10,167 nucleotides of DNA, from assembly GCA_038226175.1 (NCBI GenBank), contig JBBRQP010000100.1:1-10167 (forward strand), read 5' to 3'. This document shows positions 1 through 6,238 of the stretch, in pieces. How positions within the stretch are numbered: the stretch's first letter is position 1; each line of letters begins with the position of its first letter. A program made the position numbers and the translations under genes. Under the pieces are notes generated by a model that was not told the DNA's origin, searched no databases, and saw only the letters and a list, made by a program, of their open reading frames with translations. The stretch comes from JBBRQP01 sp038226175 (lineage in GTDB: Bacteria; Cyanobacteriota; Cyanobacteriia; Gloeobacterales; Anthocerotibacteraceae).

Positions 1-113
1 AGTAACCAAATAATTTGCAGGTGGGTGCGTTCCACCCCGTCCGTTGCTTGGCGGTAGCGCTTTTCTAATTCTTCCACACTCAGGTGGTTCACAAGACTAA
101 GGTTCTTTACCAT
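1..113 (-). CDS. IS630-family transposase, N-terminal fragment (continues off the window)
   Basis: This is the first 37 codons of a transposase read leftward from ATG at 113. The peptide starts MVKNLSLVNHLSVEELEKRY and continues into VERTHLQIIWL. It matches the N-terminal helix-turn-helix start of IS630 transposases common in cyanobacteria, where a helix of the LEKRYRQA type is followed by the 'H-Q-I-I-W-L-L' helix. The DDE catalytic domain is outside the window. The reading frame is intact as far as it can be seen, so this copy may be functional. Confidence 0.78.
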   Translation of the reverse strand, partial: MVKNLSLVNHLSVEELEKRYRQATDGVERTHLQIIWL

Positions 114-137
114 ACCTTATTCTATAAGCGGAAAGTG
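1..137 (-). mobile_element. IS630-family element, 5' end (left copy, truncated by window edge)
   Basis: On the minus strand this is the left end of an insertion sequence: a terminal sequence beginning CACTTTCCGC at position 137, a short leader, then a transposase start codon at 113. The same 94 bases recur at the other end of the window in opposite orientation with one mismatch (93/94 identical). The first bases outside the element read TA in both copies (138-139 on minus; 10075-10076 on plus), and TA is the target IS630/Tc1-type elements use. The rest of the element lies outside the window, so the far inverted repeat cannot be checked. Confidence 0.8.
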
Positions 138-190
138 TATCATGAGTGCAAAACCGCGTCGCATCTATGACCTTCAGTCACGCAGCTATG

Positions 191-293
191 CCCAACTTAG
201 CCCCTCAGTTAAAACCAGCCTACTTAGAGGCTTTAGTTAAGGTCTGAGCCTAATCCCTAAGTTGGGGCTTGTCTAATCCGACCAAGTCCCAAC
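191..293. other. Nested and mutually exclusive stem-loop arms
   Basis: Arm A (191-200, CCCAACTTAG) pairs perfectly with arm B (257-266, CTAAGTTGGG). Inside that stem CTCAG (204-208) pairs with CTGAG (244-248), TTAA (209-212) with TTAA (237-240), and AGCCT (217-221) with AGGCT (228-232) around a 6-nt loop. Arm B extended (261-271, GTTGGGGCTTG) can alternatively pair over 11 positions, one of them G·U on the plus strand, with arm C (283-293, CAAGTCCCAAC). Stems A-B and B-C cannot form together. There is no U-run after either stem on either strand, so this is not a standard terminator. A mobile-element end, a MITE relic or an RNA switch all remain possible. Confidence 0.5.
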
Positions 294-329
294 ATGACAA
301 GCTATATATGAATTAAGTTAAAGTCTATC

Positions 330-477
330 AAAGTGACATTTATCGTGAGAATCTTAGTCCAAAAATCTATGACAAATAATTTGGTAATTTCTATGACCAC
401 GTACTACACCCTCAAATCCCTTCCACGGATTCTCTCTATGACAAGCAATCTGGTAAAAGTGTCATTTATTATGATAA
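330..477 (+). repeat. Two pairs of imperfect 22-bp direct repeats
   Basis: Repeat 1 lies at 330-351 and 456-477 (core AAAGTG.CATTTAT..TGA.AA, 18/22 identical). Repeat 2 lies at 366-387 and 435-456 (core TCTATGACAA..AAT.TGGTAA, 19/22 identical). Further TCTATGACC words are at 164-172 and 390-398. The copy of repeat 2 at 366-387 contains the odd palindrome CAAATAATTTG. The arrangement resembles a protein-binding array or a degenerate transposon end more than coding DNA. Confidence 0.5.
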
Positions 478-493
478 CTGACATCAGAGTTCT

Positions 494-1912
494 TCAGCTG
501 TGGGCTTGGGCTAATTCGATAGAGAAGGTTGTTGCTTCGGCATTACTTTTTACTTTTATGCTTCCTTCTAGTTCTTGCGCCAATCTTTCGACCAAGGCTA
601 AACTTAAGCCAATACCAGAATATTGCCAAGGATTATTATTAGGAATACGGTAGAATTTCTCAAAAATGCGTGGTAGTTCTTCTTGCGAGATCTCGACACC
701 ATGACTAGAAACACTCGTACAAACAAAATCATCCGTATCTAAACTTGAGTTTGCATCACCTAAAGTCGAAAAATCTACATCTGGACAGCGATTATGACGA
801 ATTTTTAGGACAATAGTTTTACCTTCAGACGTGAATTTATGGGCGTTTTCTATAAACTCAATAATGATGCGTTCAAATATTTTTTGATCAACGAATAAAG
901 AAAGATTTTCAGGATAGATATCTAGCGTTAGAGTTTGACTTTTTTGCTGCATCAAAAACTCAAATTTTTCTAGTTTGCTAGGTAGCCACTCTGCTAAATG
1001 AATTAAGGTTTTTTCTCGTCTTAGGAGAGGAAACTTTTTATCACTATCCAAACCTTGAAACTCTAATAAGTCATTGACTAGGTTGATTTCACGCTCGCAA
1101 GCGTCTTGTAGAATATGCAACAGATGTTCTTGAAGCTGGGGCGCGTCTGTCTCTAGCATCTTGAGGCCAAGTTTAATAGTCGTCAATGGCAAACGTAATT
1201 CATGCGTAATTGCACTTAAAAAATTATTTTTGAGTTGATATAAAGCTGCCCCCTCCTGGGTAAGTTCTTGACCCATATTCTCGATATATTCTTGAGCTAA
1301 GCGTTGTCGTTCAGCTTTTTGATAATCAGTGATGTCATAAAGTAACCATAGCAAACCAGAGTGTCGCCCCTCACCATCAGGGATTACCGATACCTTGAGA
1401 ATTACCTGGCGGGCGACCGAGGTTTTGCGGGGCTTCAGAGAGATTTCCCATTCTTGGCCTTGGGGCAGGGGCTCTAGCAGCTCTACCCTAGCCCGGAAAA
1501 CTCGGCGGGCTTCTTTGGGCATAAAAAAGGTCAAGGATTTATTTTGTAAAAACTTCCGTGTACAGTTGAGTAGCTGGGTTGCTGCATAATTAGCTTCACG
1601 GATCAGACCAGACTTATCAGTAATCAAATAGCCATCAGCAGCTAGTTCAAATAATTGCTTATAGTAATTATTTTGTTCGACAATAGATAGACTTAACAGA
1701 GGTTTTGAGTCGTCCTCAGTTTGTAATTCTGCACTCGCAATGCCTAGCTCCTCAAGGCTATCTGTTATATGGTCAAGGGCTTCTAACAGCAGTTTTTTCT
1801 TTTCTTCAGAGCTAACAGCACGGGTACTAAGTTCTTTTAGGCGCCTGTGAGAATTTTCCAGTAATTGCTTGAATCCATCATTGTTCACAGCTGCCTTTTT
1901 TGAAAAGTTCAA
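494..1912 (-). CDS. Soluble PAS-domain sensor histidine kinase
   Basis: A 472-residue two-component sensor kinase with no membrane segment or signal peptide, so probably cytosolic. Residues about 12-70 are helical and charged. A PAS domain follows at about 85-195 (YYKQLFELAADGYLITDKSG through WLLYDIT), then a coiled linker at 196-230. The HisKA helix carries the phospho-accepting His237 (AITHELRLPL). The ATPase domain has the N-box Asn356 (FIENAHKF), an F-box (IFEKFY, 416-421) and a G2 box (SGIGL, 432-436). The G1 box reads SSHGVEI (402-408), without the usual Asp-x-Gly-x-Gly. The start is TTG at 1912: the frame stays open to a stop near 1970, but no ATG or GTG occurs in between and no clear Shine-Dalgarno sequence is present. 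No response regulator lies beside it, so its partner and signal are unknown. Confidence 0.88.
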   Translation of the reverse strand: MNFSKKAAVNNDGFKQLLENSHRRLKELSTRAVSSEEKKKLLLEALDHITDSLEELGIASAELQTEDDSKPLLSLSIVEQNNYYKQLFELAADGYLITDKSGLIREANYAATQLLNCTRKFLQNKSLTFFMPKEARRVFRARVELLEPLPQGQEWEISLKPRKTSVARQVILKVSVIPDGEGRHSGLLWLLYDITDYQKAERQRLAQEYIENMGQELTQEGAALYQLKNNFLSAITHELRLPLTTIKLGLKMLETDAPQLQEHLLHILQDACEREINLVNDLLEFQGLDSDKKFPLLRREKTLIHLAEWLPSKLEKFEFLMQQKSQTLTLDIYPENLSLFVDQKIFERIIIEFIENAHKFTSEGKTIVLKIRHNRCPDVDFSTLGDANSSLDTDDFVCTSVSSHGVEISQEELPRIFEKFYRIPNNNPWQYSGIGLSLALVERLAQELEGSIKVKSNAEATTFSIELAQAHS

Positions 1913-2412
1913 TGTACAGTTTTTAAGTAGACTTTGACCTTTTAACTTTAACTTATGTTTCTGTTTTTAAGGATCAAATAACTATATCTTTAGTTAATTT
2001 TGTAAAAAGCTACTAAAAGTTATAAAAAACTATAAATGTTTATCAATAATAGAATGACTAATTACTTATTTATTACAGAAAAATACCATCTCTAGATAGA
2101 TTTATTTATTAATAAAATAGCTATGACTATCCCTAATGCTTATTGAACCCGACAGTATATACTCTCTACATTAGCTGTTTTTAAAGTTATGTTCAAAGGC
2201 TGTATTTTTTGATTGAACTTAAACTAATGTGAGTTCCAGTTAAGTAAAGTCTGAAAGGCTTGTTAGAAGAGGTTTTTATTTTTTAGCAGTACAAAGTTAC
2301 AGCCCATACACACCAAATATCGGAGTTATTGGGGCAAATTTGAAAGCCGAGTCTGCTGTAATCACTCTATCGTGAGGCTTTGAAGTTTTCCTTATCTCGA
2401 ACTCACGTTATC
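1913..2412. other. AT-rich intergenic gap with stem-loops but no gene
   Basis: These 500 bases separate the aldehyde dehydrogenase stop from the kinase start, both on minus. I see no supported gene. Near the dehydrogenase end a compound stem lies at 2343-2381 (AAAGCC with GGCTTT, enclosing TCAC/GTGA at 2362-2365 and 2372-2375), a possible mRNA 3' structure without a U-run. An inverted repeat GTTCAA/TTGAAC is at 2191-2196 and 2213-2218. A weak -10-like TATAGT for the kinase reads leftward at 1986-1981, about 70 bp before its start, with only T-rich sequence in the -35 position. The base composition is much more AT-rich than the flanking genes. Confidence 0.5.
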
Positions 2413-3912
2413 TTAAGTTAGGTCTACCCATACGGTTTTGGTCTGAAGGTAAAACTCTAAAGCCTCCCAGCCCTGCTCCCGCCCGTAGCCGGACATTTTG
2501 TAACCTCCAAAGGGTGCACTGGGATCAAACTGACCGTAAGTATTTACCCAAACTGTTCCCGCTTTCAGTTGAGCCGCAGCGCGATGGGCTTTTTTGATAT
2601 CTCGGGTATGGACACCAGAAGCCAGACCATATTGGTTTCCATTGGCAATTTGGATCGCTTCCTCAAAACCATCGAAGGGAATGATGGACAGAATTGGACC
2701 GAAGCTCTCTTCACGGGCAATGGTCATAGCTGAATCTACATCGGCAAAAACCGTCGGTTCTACAAAGTAGCCTTTCCCGGTGCCAATGTCGTAGGCTTTA
2801 CCCCCTGCCACTAAACGCGCACCGTCTTCAACACCCACGTTCATGTAATGAAGCACTTTGTCGTATTCACTTTTATTGGCAATGGGGCCCATATCGCTGC
2901 TGGGGTCAAGAGGGTCACCGGGCTTGGTGGCTAGAGCGCGTTCGCGCACCCGTTCCACCACATCTTCATAAATAGGGCGTTCTACCAACATCCGCGAACC
3001 TGCATAACAGATTTCACCTTTGTTATAAAACATCCCGTCATAGGCGCTTTGGGTAGCTGTGGCAAGGTCAGCATCAGCAAAAATAATATTCGCCGACTTT
3101 CCTCCTAATTCCATCGTTAGATGTTTGAGCGTATCGGCCGAGTCCTTAATTACCCGAATACCGCTGGCCGTTGAACCCGTAATCGCCACTTTTTCGATTC
3201 CAGGATGGGTAGAGAGGGCATTTCCCACCGTTCCCCCGGGACCTGGAACAATATTGAAAACCCCTGGCGGAACCCCAGCTTCAGCAAATATCTGGGCAAC
3301 TTTAAGGGCAGAAAGGGGAGTTGCCGAGGCGGGTTTATGGATAATCGTGTTTCCAGCCGCGAGGGCAGGAGCGAATTTACTGATGGACAAAATCAATGGA
3401 AAGTTAAAGGGAGTAATTGCCGCCACCACGCCTAAAGGTTCGCGCAGAGTATAGGTATGTAAGCCTTTGACCGTTTGTTTTACGGAGCCTTCAAGTTTAC
3501 TTGCCCAGCCTGCATAGTAATGAAACATTTTGGGTAAGTGCGAACCTTCGACTTGCATCGAGTCGCGGTAGAGTCGTCCCATTTCCTTCGCTTGAAGATA
3601 AGCTAACTCTTCGGCATATTGGTAAAAAAGATCACCAACACGCCAGAGAATTTCACCGCGCTCATGACCACTAAGTTGTCCCCATGCCCCGACAAAAGCC
3701 CGTTGCGCTGCTGCTACTGCTGCTTCTACATCGGTAGCGGTGCCTTCAGCAACATGAGCAAGAATTTCTTCAGTAGTAGGGTCAATCACTGCAAAGGTTT
3801 TGCCGCTAGCGGAATCCTGCCACTGACCATCAATGTATAGCTGAGTGCGATTAATGGGAAAGTAAGGGCGAGTAGCAACGGGTTGAACATTAGTGCTATC
3901 ACAAATTTTCAT
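2413..3912 (-). CDS. NAD(P)-dependent aldehyde dehydrogenase
   Basis: A 499-residue ALDH-superfamily enzyme oxidising an aldehyde to the acid in the cytosol. The catalytic residues are all visible: the oxyanion Asn170 (TPFNFP), Lys193 in IHKPAS, the nucleotide-loop motif GSTASG (246-251), the general base Glu268 (MELGGKS), the nucleophile Cys302 (EICYAGSR) and EESFGP (401-406). The full length matches ALDH1/2-type enzymes. At the position where NAD-specific members usually carry a ribose-binding Glu (KxAE), this protein has Ser196 (KPAS), which hints that NADP+ can be used; that is an inference. It lies 21 nt downstream of the reductase gene on the same strand, probably as one operon. The start ATG is at 3912, with AGGA about 11 nt upstream. 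The substrate cannot be read from sequence; betaine, phenylacetaldehyde and general aliphatic aldehydes are all possible. Confidence 0.93.
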   Translation of the reverse strand: MKICDSTNVQPVATRPYFPINRTQLYIDGQWQDSASGKTFAVIDPTTEEILAHVAEGTATDVEAAVAAAQRAFVGAWGQLSGHERGEILWRVGDLFYQYAEELAYLQAKEMGRLYRDSMQVEGSHLPKMFHYYAGWASKLEGSVKQTVKGLHTYTLREPLGVVAAITPFNFPLILSISKFAPALAAGNTIIHKPASATPLSALKVAQIFAEAGVPPGVFNIVPGPGGTVGNALSTHPGIEKVAITGSTASGIRVIKDSADTLKHLTMELGGKSANIIFADADLATATQSAYDGMFYNKGEICYAGSRMLVERPIYEDVVERVRERALATKPGDPLDPSSDMGPIANKSEYDKVLHYMNVGVEDGARLVAGGKAYDIGTGKGYFVEPTVFADVDSAMTIAREESFGPILSIIPFDGFEEAIQIANGNQYGLASGVHTRDIKKAHRAAAQLKAGTVWVNTYGQFDPSAPFGGYKMSGYGREQGWEALEFYLQTKTVWVDLT

Positions 3913-3933
3913 GACATTTTTTTTCCTGTAGGG

Positions 3934-4560
3934 TTAGCGGCGCAATAACTTTAGGGCGACATTCCCACCTAAGCCCAGAGCATAGCCAAGTTGAGCGACA
4001 AGTAATCCTGTGGGTTCCATCAGCCGAGCACAGGTCAAAGGTCCGGCATCCACACCTTCAATACCTGCATCGGCAAGTAATTTTGAGACAAGGGCTTTAG
4101 CTACAGCGTCATCGCCACAGTAAAACGTTGTCGGTGTCACTTCACCGAATTTACGGGAGGGCGCTTGGAGAATTTCAGCGTTGACCACCAGCGACTCGAT
4201 CACCAAAGCACCGGGTGCACGTTCGGCAATCCACTCCGCTGCCGAAGTGTCTGTACCAATTTCTAAACCGCTGAAATCCGGCTTTAGGGCATTGACGGTA
4301 CTAAAAAGAATTTTGCCTGTCAGGTCTCCTGCTTCCGCTAAGGCATTTCCTACTGCACCCCAAGGCACTGTTAACACGACAACTTCCCCAAAAGTGACGG
4401 CTTCACGGGGCGTACCAGACTTTGCGCCTAGAGACTGCGCTAGTTTAGCGAGTTTGTCGGGGTCACGGGAATAGCTAAAGAAAACTTCGTGTCCTGCCTC
4501 TACCCAGATTTTTCCTAATCCACTGCCAACATTTCCCACCCCAATCATCCCAATCTTCAT
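3934..4560 (-). CDS. NADP-binding Rossmann reductase, F420-dependent NADP oxidoreductase family
   Basis: A 208-residue protein with an N-terminal Rossmann fold: MKIGMIGVGNVGSGLG gives the Gly7-x-Gly9-x-x-Gly12 motif, and SYSRDPDK (29-36) places Ser31/Arg32 after the second strand, the usual mark of NADP(H) preference. The family is related to NADPH:F420 oxidoreductase and to pyrroline-carboxylate-reductase-like domains. Nothing here proves use of F420, and other NADPH-dependent reductions are equally possible. I chose ATG 4560 because MKIGMIG begins the fold exactly and AGGGG sits 7 nt upstream. The frame extends 26 codons further up to 4638, but that peptide looks non-native. First gene of a probable two-gene operon with the aldehyde dehydrogenase, divergent from the LysR gene. 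Confidence 0.86.
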   Translation of the reverse strand: MKIGMIGVGNVGSGLGKIWVEAGHEVFFSYSRDPDKLAKLAQSLGAKSGTPREAVTFGEVVVLTVPWGAVGNALAEAGDLTGKILFSTVNALKPDFSGLEIGTDTSAAEWIAERAPGALVIESLVVNAEILQAPSRKFGEVTPTTFYCGDDAVAKALVSKLLADAGIEGVDAGPLTCARLMEPTGLLVAQLGYALGLGGNVALKLLRR

Positions 4561-4716
4561 GCGTGCACCCCTATTTATAGAAACCAAATTTGCTGTGTTT
4601 GCGTAGTAGGGAGAAGGCTCTCTATATCTACGCCCCAAACCCAGAAAAAGTAGCTCAACTTTTAAAAAACTACCAAGTTCTCGGCTAATTTGTCCAATAG
4701 CTAATCTTGCAGATTG

Positions 4717-4731
4717 ATAGTTTGGGGCTAT
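4717..4731. promoter_or_regulatory. Putative LysR-type binding site (T-N11-A dyad)
   Basis: ATAG (4717-4720), seven bases, then CTAT (4728-4731) forms a 15-bp dyad containing the T-N11-A pattern typical of LysR-family operators. A second dyad, AATCT-TGC-AGATT, lies directly beside it at 4703-4715. Both sit in the gap between the divergent reductase and LysR genes, where the recognition and activation sites of such regulators usually lie. Binding is inferred from position and symmetry only. Confidence 0.5.
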
Positions 4732-4736
4732 GAGTC

Positions 4737-4765
4737 TTGATGGATACTTGGCTCCCCACTAACCT
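4737..4765 (+). promoter_or_regulatory. Possible promoter of the LysR-type gene
   Basis: A -35-like TTGATG (4737-4742) and a -10-like TAACCT (4760-4765) are separated by 17 bases and end 33 bp before the LysR start. The -35 begins only 5 bp after the T-N11-A dyad, so a bound regulator would probably repress its own gene. The -10 match is weak. Confidence 0.35.
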
Positions 4766-4798
4766 AAAATAGGCCCATCCACATGCAAGCCAGAGATA

Positions 4799-5707
4799 AT
4801 GACCAAAGACCTGTCTCCTATCGAATTTCGTCAACTTCGCTACTTCGTAGCTTTGGCTGAAGTGCTGCATTTTGGACGGGCTGCCGAACGTTTAGGCATT
4901 GCCCAACCCTCCCTCACCCGGCAAATTCAACTGTTAGAACAACAACTTGGTACTGCGCTTTTGCAACGTACTCAGCGTCAGGTCAAGTTGACACCTGCCG
5001 GGAGCACTTTTTTAGAGCAATCGCGCTTAACCCTTGAACAACATGAACGCGCCATTGAAATCACTCGCCATAGCGCCCAGCAATCCCCTCTCACCCTGAC
5101 ACTAGGTCTAGAAACCTGTGCTACCTTTCATGGACTGCCCGAAATGCTCCACCGTTTCTCACAGCAGTATCCCCATATCAAAATTGTCACTTATCACCTC
5201 ACTGCTCCTGAACAGGAGGAAGCACTACGTCGGGGGCGCATTGACGCGGGATTTCTCCATCCTCCAATTCAGGCTCCGGAATTTATTTTTGAACCCGTAT
5301 GCACTGAAACGTTTATTGCCGTACTTCCTACCGGACATCAGCTTGCGCGTCGTCGCCACATTGCCTTAGCCGACTTAGCATTGGAACAATTTATTCTCTT
5401 TCCGCGTAACTTGGCGACTAGCTGTTATGACATCATTATTGACTTATGCGCTAAGGCAGGTTTCCAACCGAAGGTACAGCTTGAAATCAGTGATATGAGC
5501 TTTGCGCTCAATCTGGTAGCAAGTGGCGCAGGTGTCACCCTTGCGCCTGCTGGAGTTCCGCAACTCCATGTTTCTGGCCTGGTCTATCGTCCTTTAACGG
5601 GGCAAACACCCCAAGTGATTTCCGGTTTCATTCGCCGCGACACGCCCTCTGCCCAGCCACTAGCTGATTTAATAGAACGCTGGCGTGAACAAGGGCATGT
5701 GCACTAA
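4799..5707 (+). CDS. LysR-family transcriptional regulator
   Basis: A 302-residue regulator of normal family length. The N-terminal winged helix-turn-helix spans about 7-66 (IEFRQLRYFVALAEVLHFGRAA, then RLGIAQPSLTRQIQLLEQQLG as the recognition region), followed by a linker helix and a two-lobed effector-binding domain from about 97 (LTLGLETCATF) to 295. The start ATG at 4799 gives the usual short lead into the HTH; an AGAG-type weak ribosome site lies just upstream. It is divergent from the reductase-aldehyde dehydrogenase operon across 238 bp, so it most likely controls that operon in response to an aldehyde-related or redox metabolite. The effector is inferred, not visible. Confidence 0.92.
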   Translation: MTKDLSPIEFRQLRYFVALAEVLHFGRAAERLGIAQPSLTRQIQLLEQQLGTALLQRTQRQVKLTPAGSTFLEQSRLTLEQHERAIEITRHSAQQSPLTLTLGLETCATFHGLPEMLHRFSQQYPHIKIVTYHLTAPEQEEALRRGRIDAGFLHPPIQAPEFIFEPVCTETFIAVLPTGHQLARRRHIALADLALEQFILFPRNLATSCYDIIIDLCAKAGFQPKVQLEISDMSFALNLVASGAGVTLAPAGVPQLHVSGLVYRPLTGQTPQVISGFIRRDTPSAQPLADLIERWREQGHVH

Positions 5708-5870
5708 CAAATCTAAAAGAGAGAACAGAAATGACTTTGCTGTTTTTGTCCGCCATTTTAAAATATGAGCCACTTACCTACGAAGGAGTAAGTTTTTCCC
5801 TCTCGTATAGCAGGTAGTTACCATGACCCTTGACACAAATGATGCCCTGATCTAGCGGACAATGTGACCT

Positions 5871-5896
5871 TATGCTACCTGCTGTTGGGTAGCATA
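5871..5896. other. Perfect 9-bp hairpin
   Basis: TATGCTACC (5871-5879) and GGTAGCATA (5888-5896) are exact inverted repeats around an 8-nt loop. No U-run follows on either strand, so it is not a standard intrinsic terminator. It could stabilise the 3' end of the LysR mRNA or be part of an unrecognised RNA. Confidence 0.55.
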
Positions 5897-5972
5897 GTAG
5901 ATTTTCTCCAACTTAATTTAACTGACGGCAAACACTCAAAAGTGGGGGTGGCTCACACGTTGAGGTCAGCAG

Positions 5973-6003
5973 GGCAAGCCACTTTGGGAATGTGTGGCTT
6001 ACC
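5973..6003. other. Stem-loop, 9 of 10 paired
   Basis: AAGCCAC (5976-5982) pairs exactly with GTGGCTT (5994-6000). The stem extends outward through one mismatch to 5973 and 6003, around an 11-nt loop. The nearest T-run on plus (6012-6016) begins 8 bases later, too far for a typical terminator. Confidence 0.45.
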
Positions 6004-6028
6004 GATATGTCCTTTTTCCCCTTCAACT

Positions 6029-6054
6029 AAAAAATCCCGGTGACAAGCCGGGAT
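6029..6054 (-). terminator. Intrinsic terminator for leftward transcripts
   Basis: On minus this reads a perfect 7-bp GC-rich stem, ATCCCGG (6054-6048), a 7-nt loop, CCGGGAT (6040-6034), then a run of T (to 6029). It is the strongest leftward terminator in the window. It lies about 430 bp beyond the stop of the glxA-like gene, so it either ends a long 3' UTR or serves a separate leftward transcript. Confidence 0.72.
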
Positions 6055-6060
6055 AGACAC

Positions 6061-6082
6061 AGATGAAAATGTGCTTTCATCT
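6061..6082. other. Perfect 8-bp hairpin
   Basis: AGATGAAA (6061-6068) and TTTCATCT (6075-6082) are exact inverted repeats around a 6-nt loop, immediately beside the leftward terminator. On minus it would lie just upstream of that terminator and form a double-stem RNA end. Confidence 0.5.
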
Positions 6083-6123
6083 TACACTCTGCGGTTTTGC
6101 TCTTCCCTCTTAGTAAATAAGAT

Positions 6124-6151
6124 TTGTTTCCCTTCCTCTCCCGAGTATCAT
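6124..6151 (+). promoter_or_regulatory. Putative promoter of the first small-RNA unit
   Basis: A -35-like TTGTTT (6124-6129), a 16-base spacer and a -10-like TATCAT (6146-6151) stand just before a GGGG at 6155-6158 where transcription could begin. The same -10 position recurs 82 bp downstream as TATTAT in the second unit, which supports its being a functional part of the repeat. Confidence 0.45.
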
Positions 6152-6156
6152 GGCGG

Positions 6157-6216
6157 GGTTACAAACTCTTTAGGATTTGCTCGGGTCATGCATCACCTCA
6201 TGACCTTTTTCTTTTT
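6157..6216 (+). ncRNA. Candidate small RNA, tandem unit 1
   Basis: A predicted transcript of about 55-60 nt starts after the -10 box and ends at an intrinsic terminator. From the -10 box to the CTCGGGT word (6146-6186) it matches the second unit (6228-6268) at 33 of 41 positions with no gap. The terminator stem sequences differ but both are followed by T-runs. Conserved promoter, conserved body and a divergent but functional terminator point to duplicated RNA genes rather than coding DNA. No frame of useful length exists. I cannot match it to a known RNA family. Confidence 0.5.
6184..6216 (+). terminator. Intrinsic terminator of unit 1
   Basis: GGTCATG (6184-6190) pairs exactly with CATGACC (6199-6205) around an 8-nt loop, followed by TTTTTCTTTTT (6206-6216). 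Confidence 0.75.
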
Positions 6217-6227
6217 AACTTTGTGAC

Positions 6228-6233
6228 TATTAT
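6228..6233 (+). promoter_or_regulatory. -10 box of the second small-RNA unit
   Basis: TATTAT (6228-6233) is followed by a GGGG at 6237-6240, in exact register (82 bp) with TATCAT of unit 1. The -35 position falls in the T-run of the preceding terminator and has no consensus match, so this may be an extended or activator-dependent promoter. Confidence 0.4.
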
Positions 6234-6238
6234 TGAGG

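Larger units (their letters stand above)
138..493. other. Non-coding stretch between IS630 and the kinase gene
   Basis: No convincing gene was found in these 356 bases. An ATG at 142 opens a 32-codon frame ending at 240 (start MSAKPRRIYDLQSRSYAQLS). It has no visible ribosome binding site and runs straight through the stem arms described separately. It could be a tail of a gene cut by the IS630 insertion, which lies only a few bases upstream, but I do not recognise it. The stretch instead holds nested stems (191-293) and two pairs of direct repeats (330-477). Confidence 0.6.
5708..6145. other. Structured non-coding region downstream of LysR
   Basis: No supported gene. A 28-codon frame opens at ATG 5731 after an AGAGAG sequence and stops at 5817 (start MTLLFLSAILKYEP). 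It has no recognisable domain and is most likely chance. The stretch contains a succession of stems: a perfect 9-bp hairpin (5871-5896), a longer one (5973-6003), a minus-strand terminator (6029-6054) and an 8-bp hairpin (6061-6082). A consensus-like TTGACA stands at 5830-5835 but has no good -10 at a normal distance. Confidence 0.55.

Noticed and set aside
142..240. A 32-codon frame starting MSAKPRRIYDLQSRSYAQLS
   Set aside because: No ribosome site, no recognisable family, and it runs through the paired stem arms; a truncated gene tail cannot be excluded but is not supported.
138..493. CRISPR array from the repeated TCTATGAC words
   Set aside because: Only two to four imperfect copies at irregular spacing, no uniform spacers and no cas genes.
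4561..4638. 26-codon N-terminal extension of the reductase
   Set aside because: The Rossmann fold starts exactly at the internal Met with AGGGG in front of it; the extension lies in the promoter region.
5731..5817. A 28-codon frame starting MTLLFLSAILKYEP after an AGAGAG sequence
   Set aside because: Too short, no domain or conservation evidence; it fits chance in a structured non-coding region.
5830..5858. TTGACA-based promoter downstream of LysR
   Set aside because: The sequence 17 bases later (TAGCGG) is a poor -10 and no gene or RNA start follows clearly.
6150..6173. ATG-initiated 7-codon frame (MAGLQTL) in RNA unit 1
   Set aside because: It overlaps the -10 box and has no counterpart in unit 2, so it is not a leader peptide of the repeated unit.
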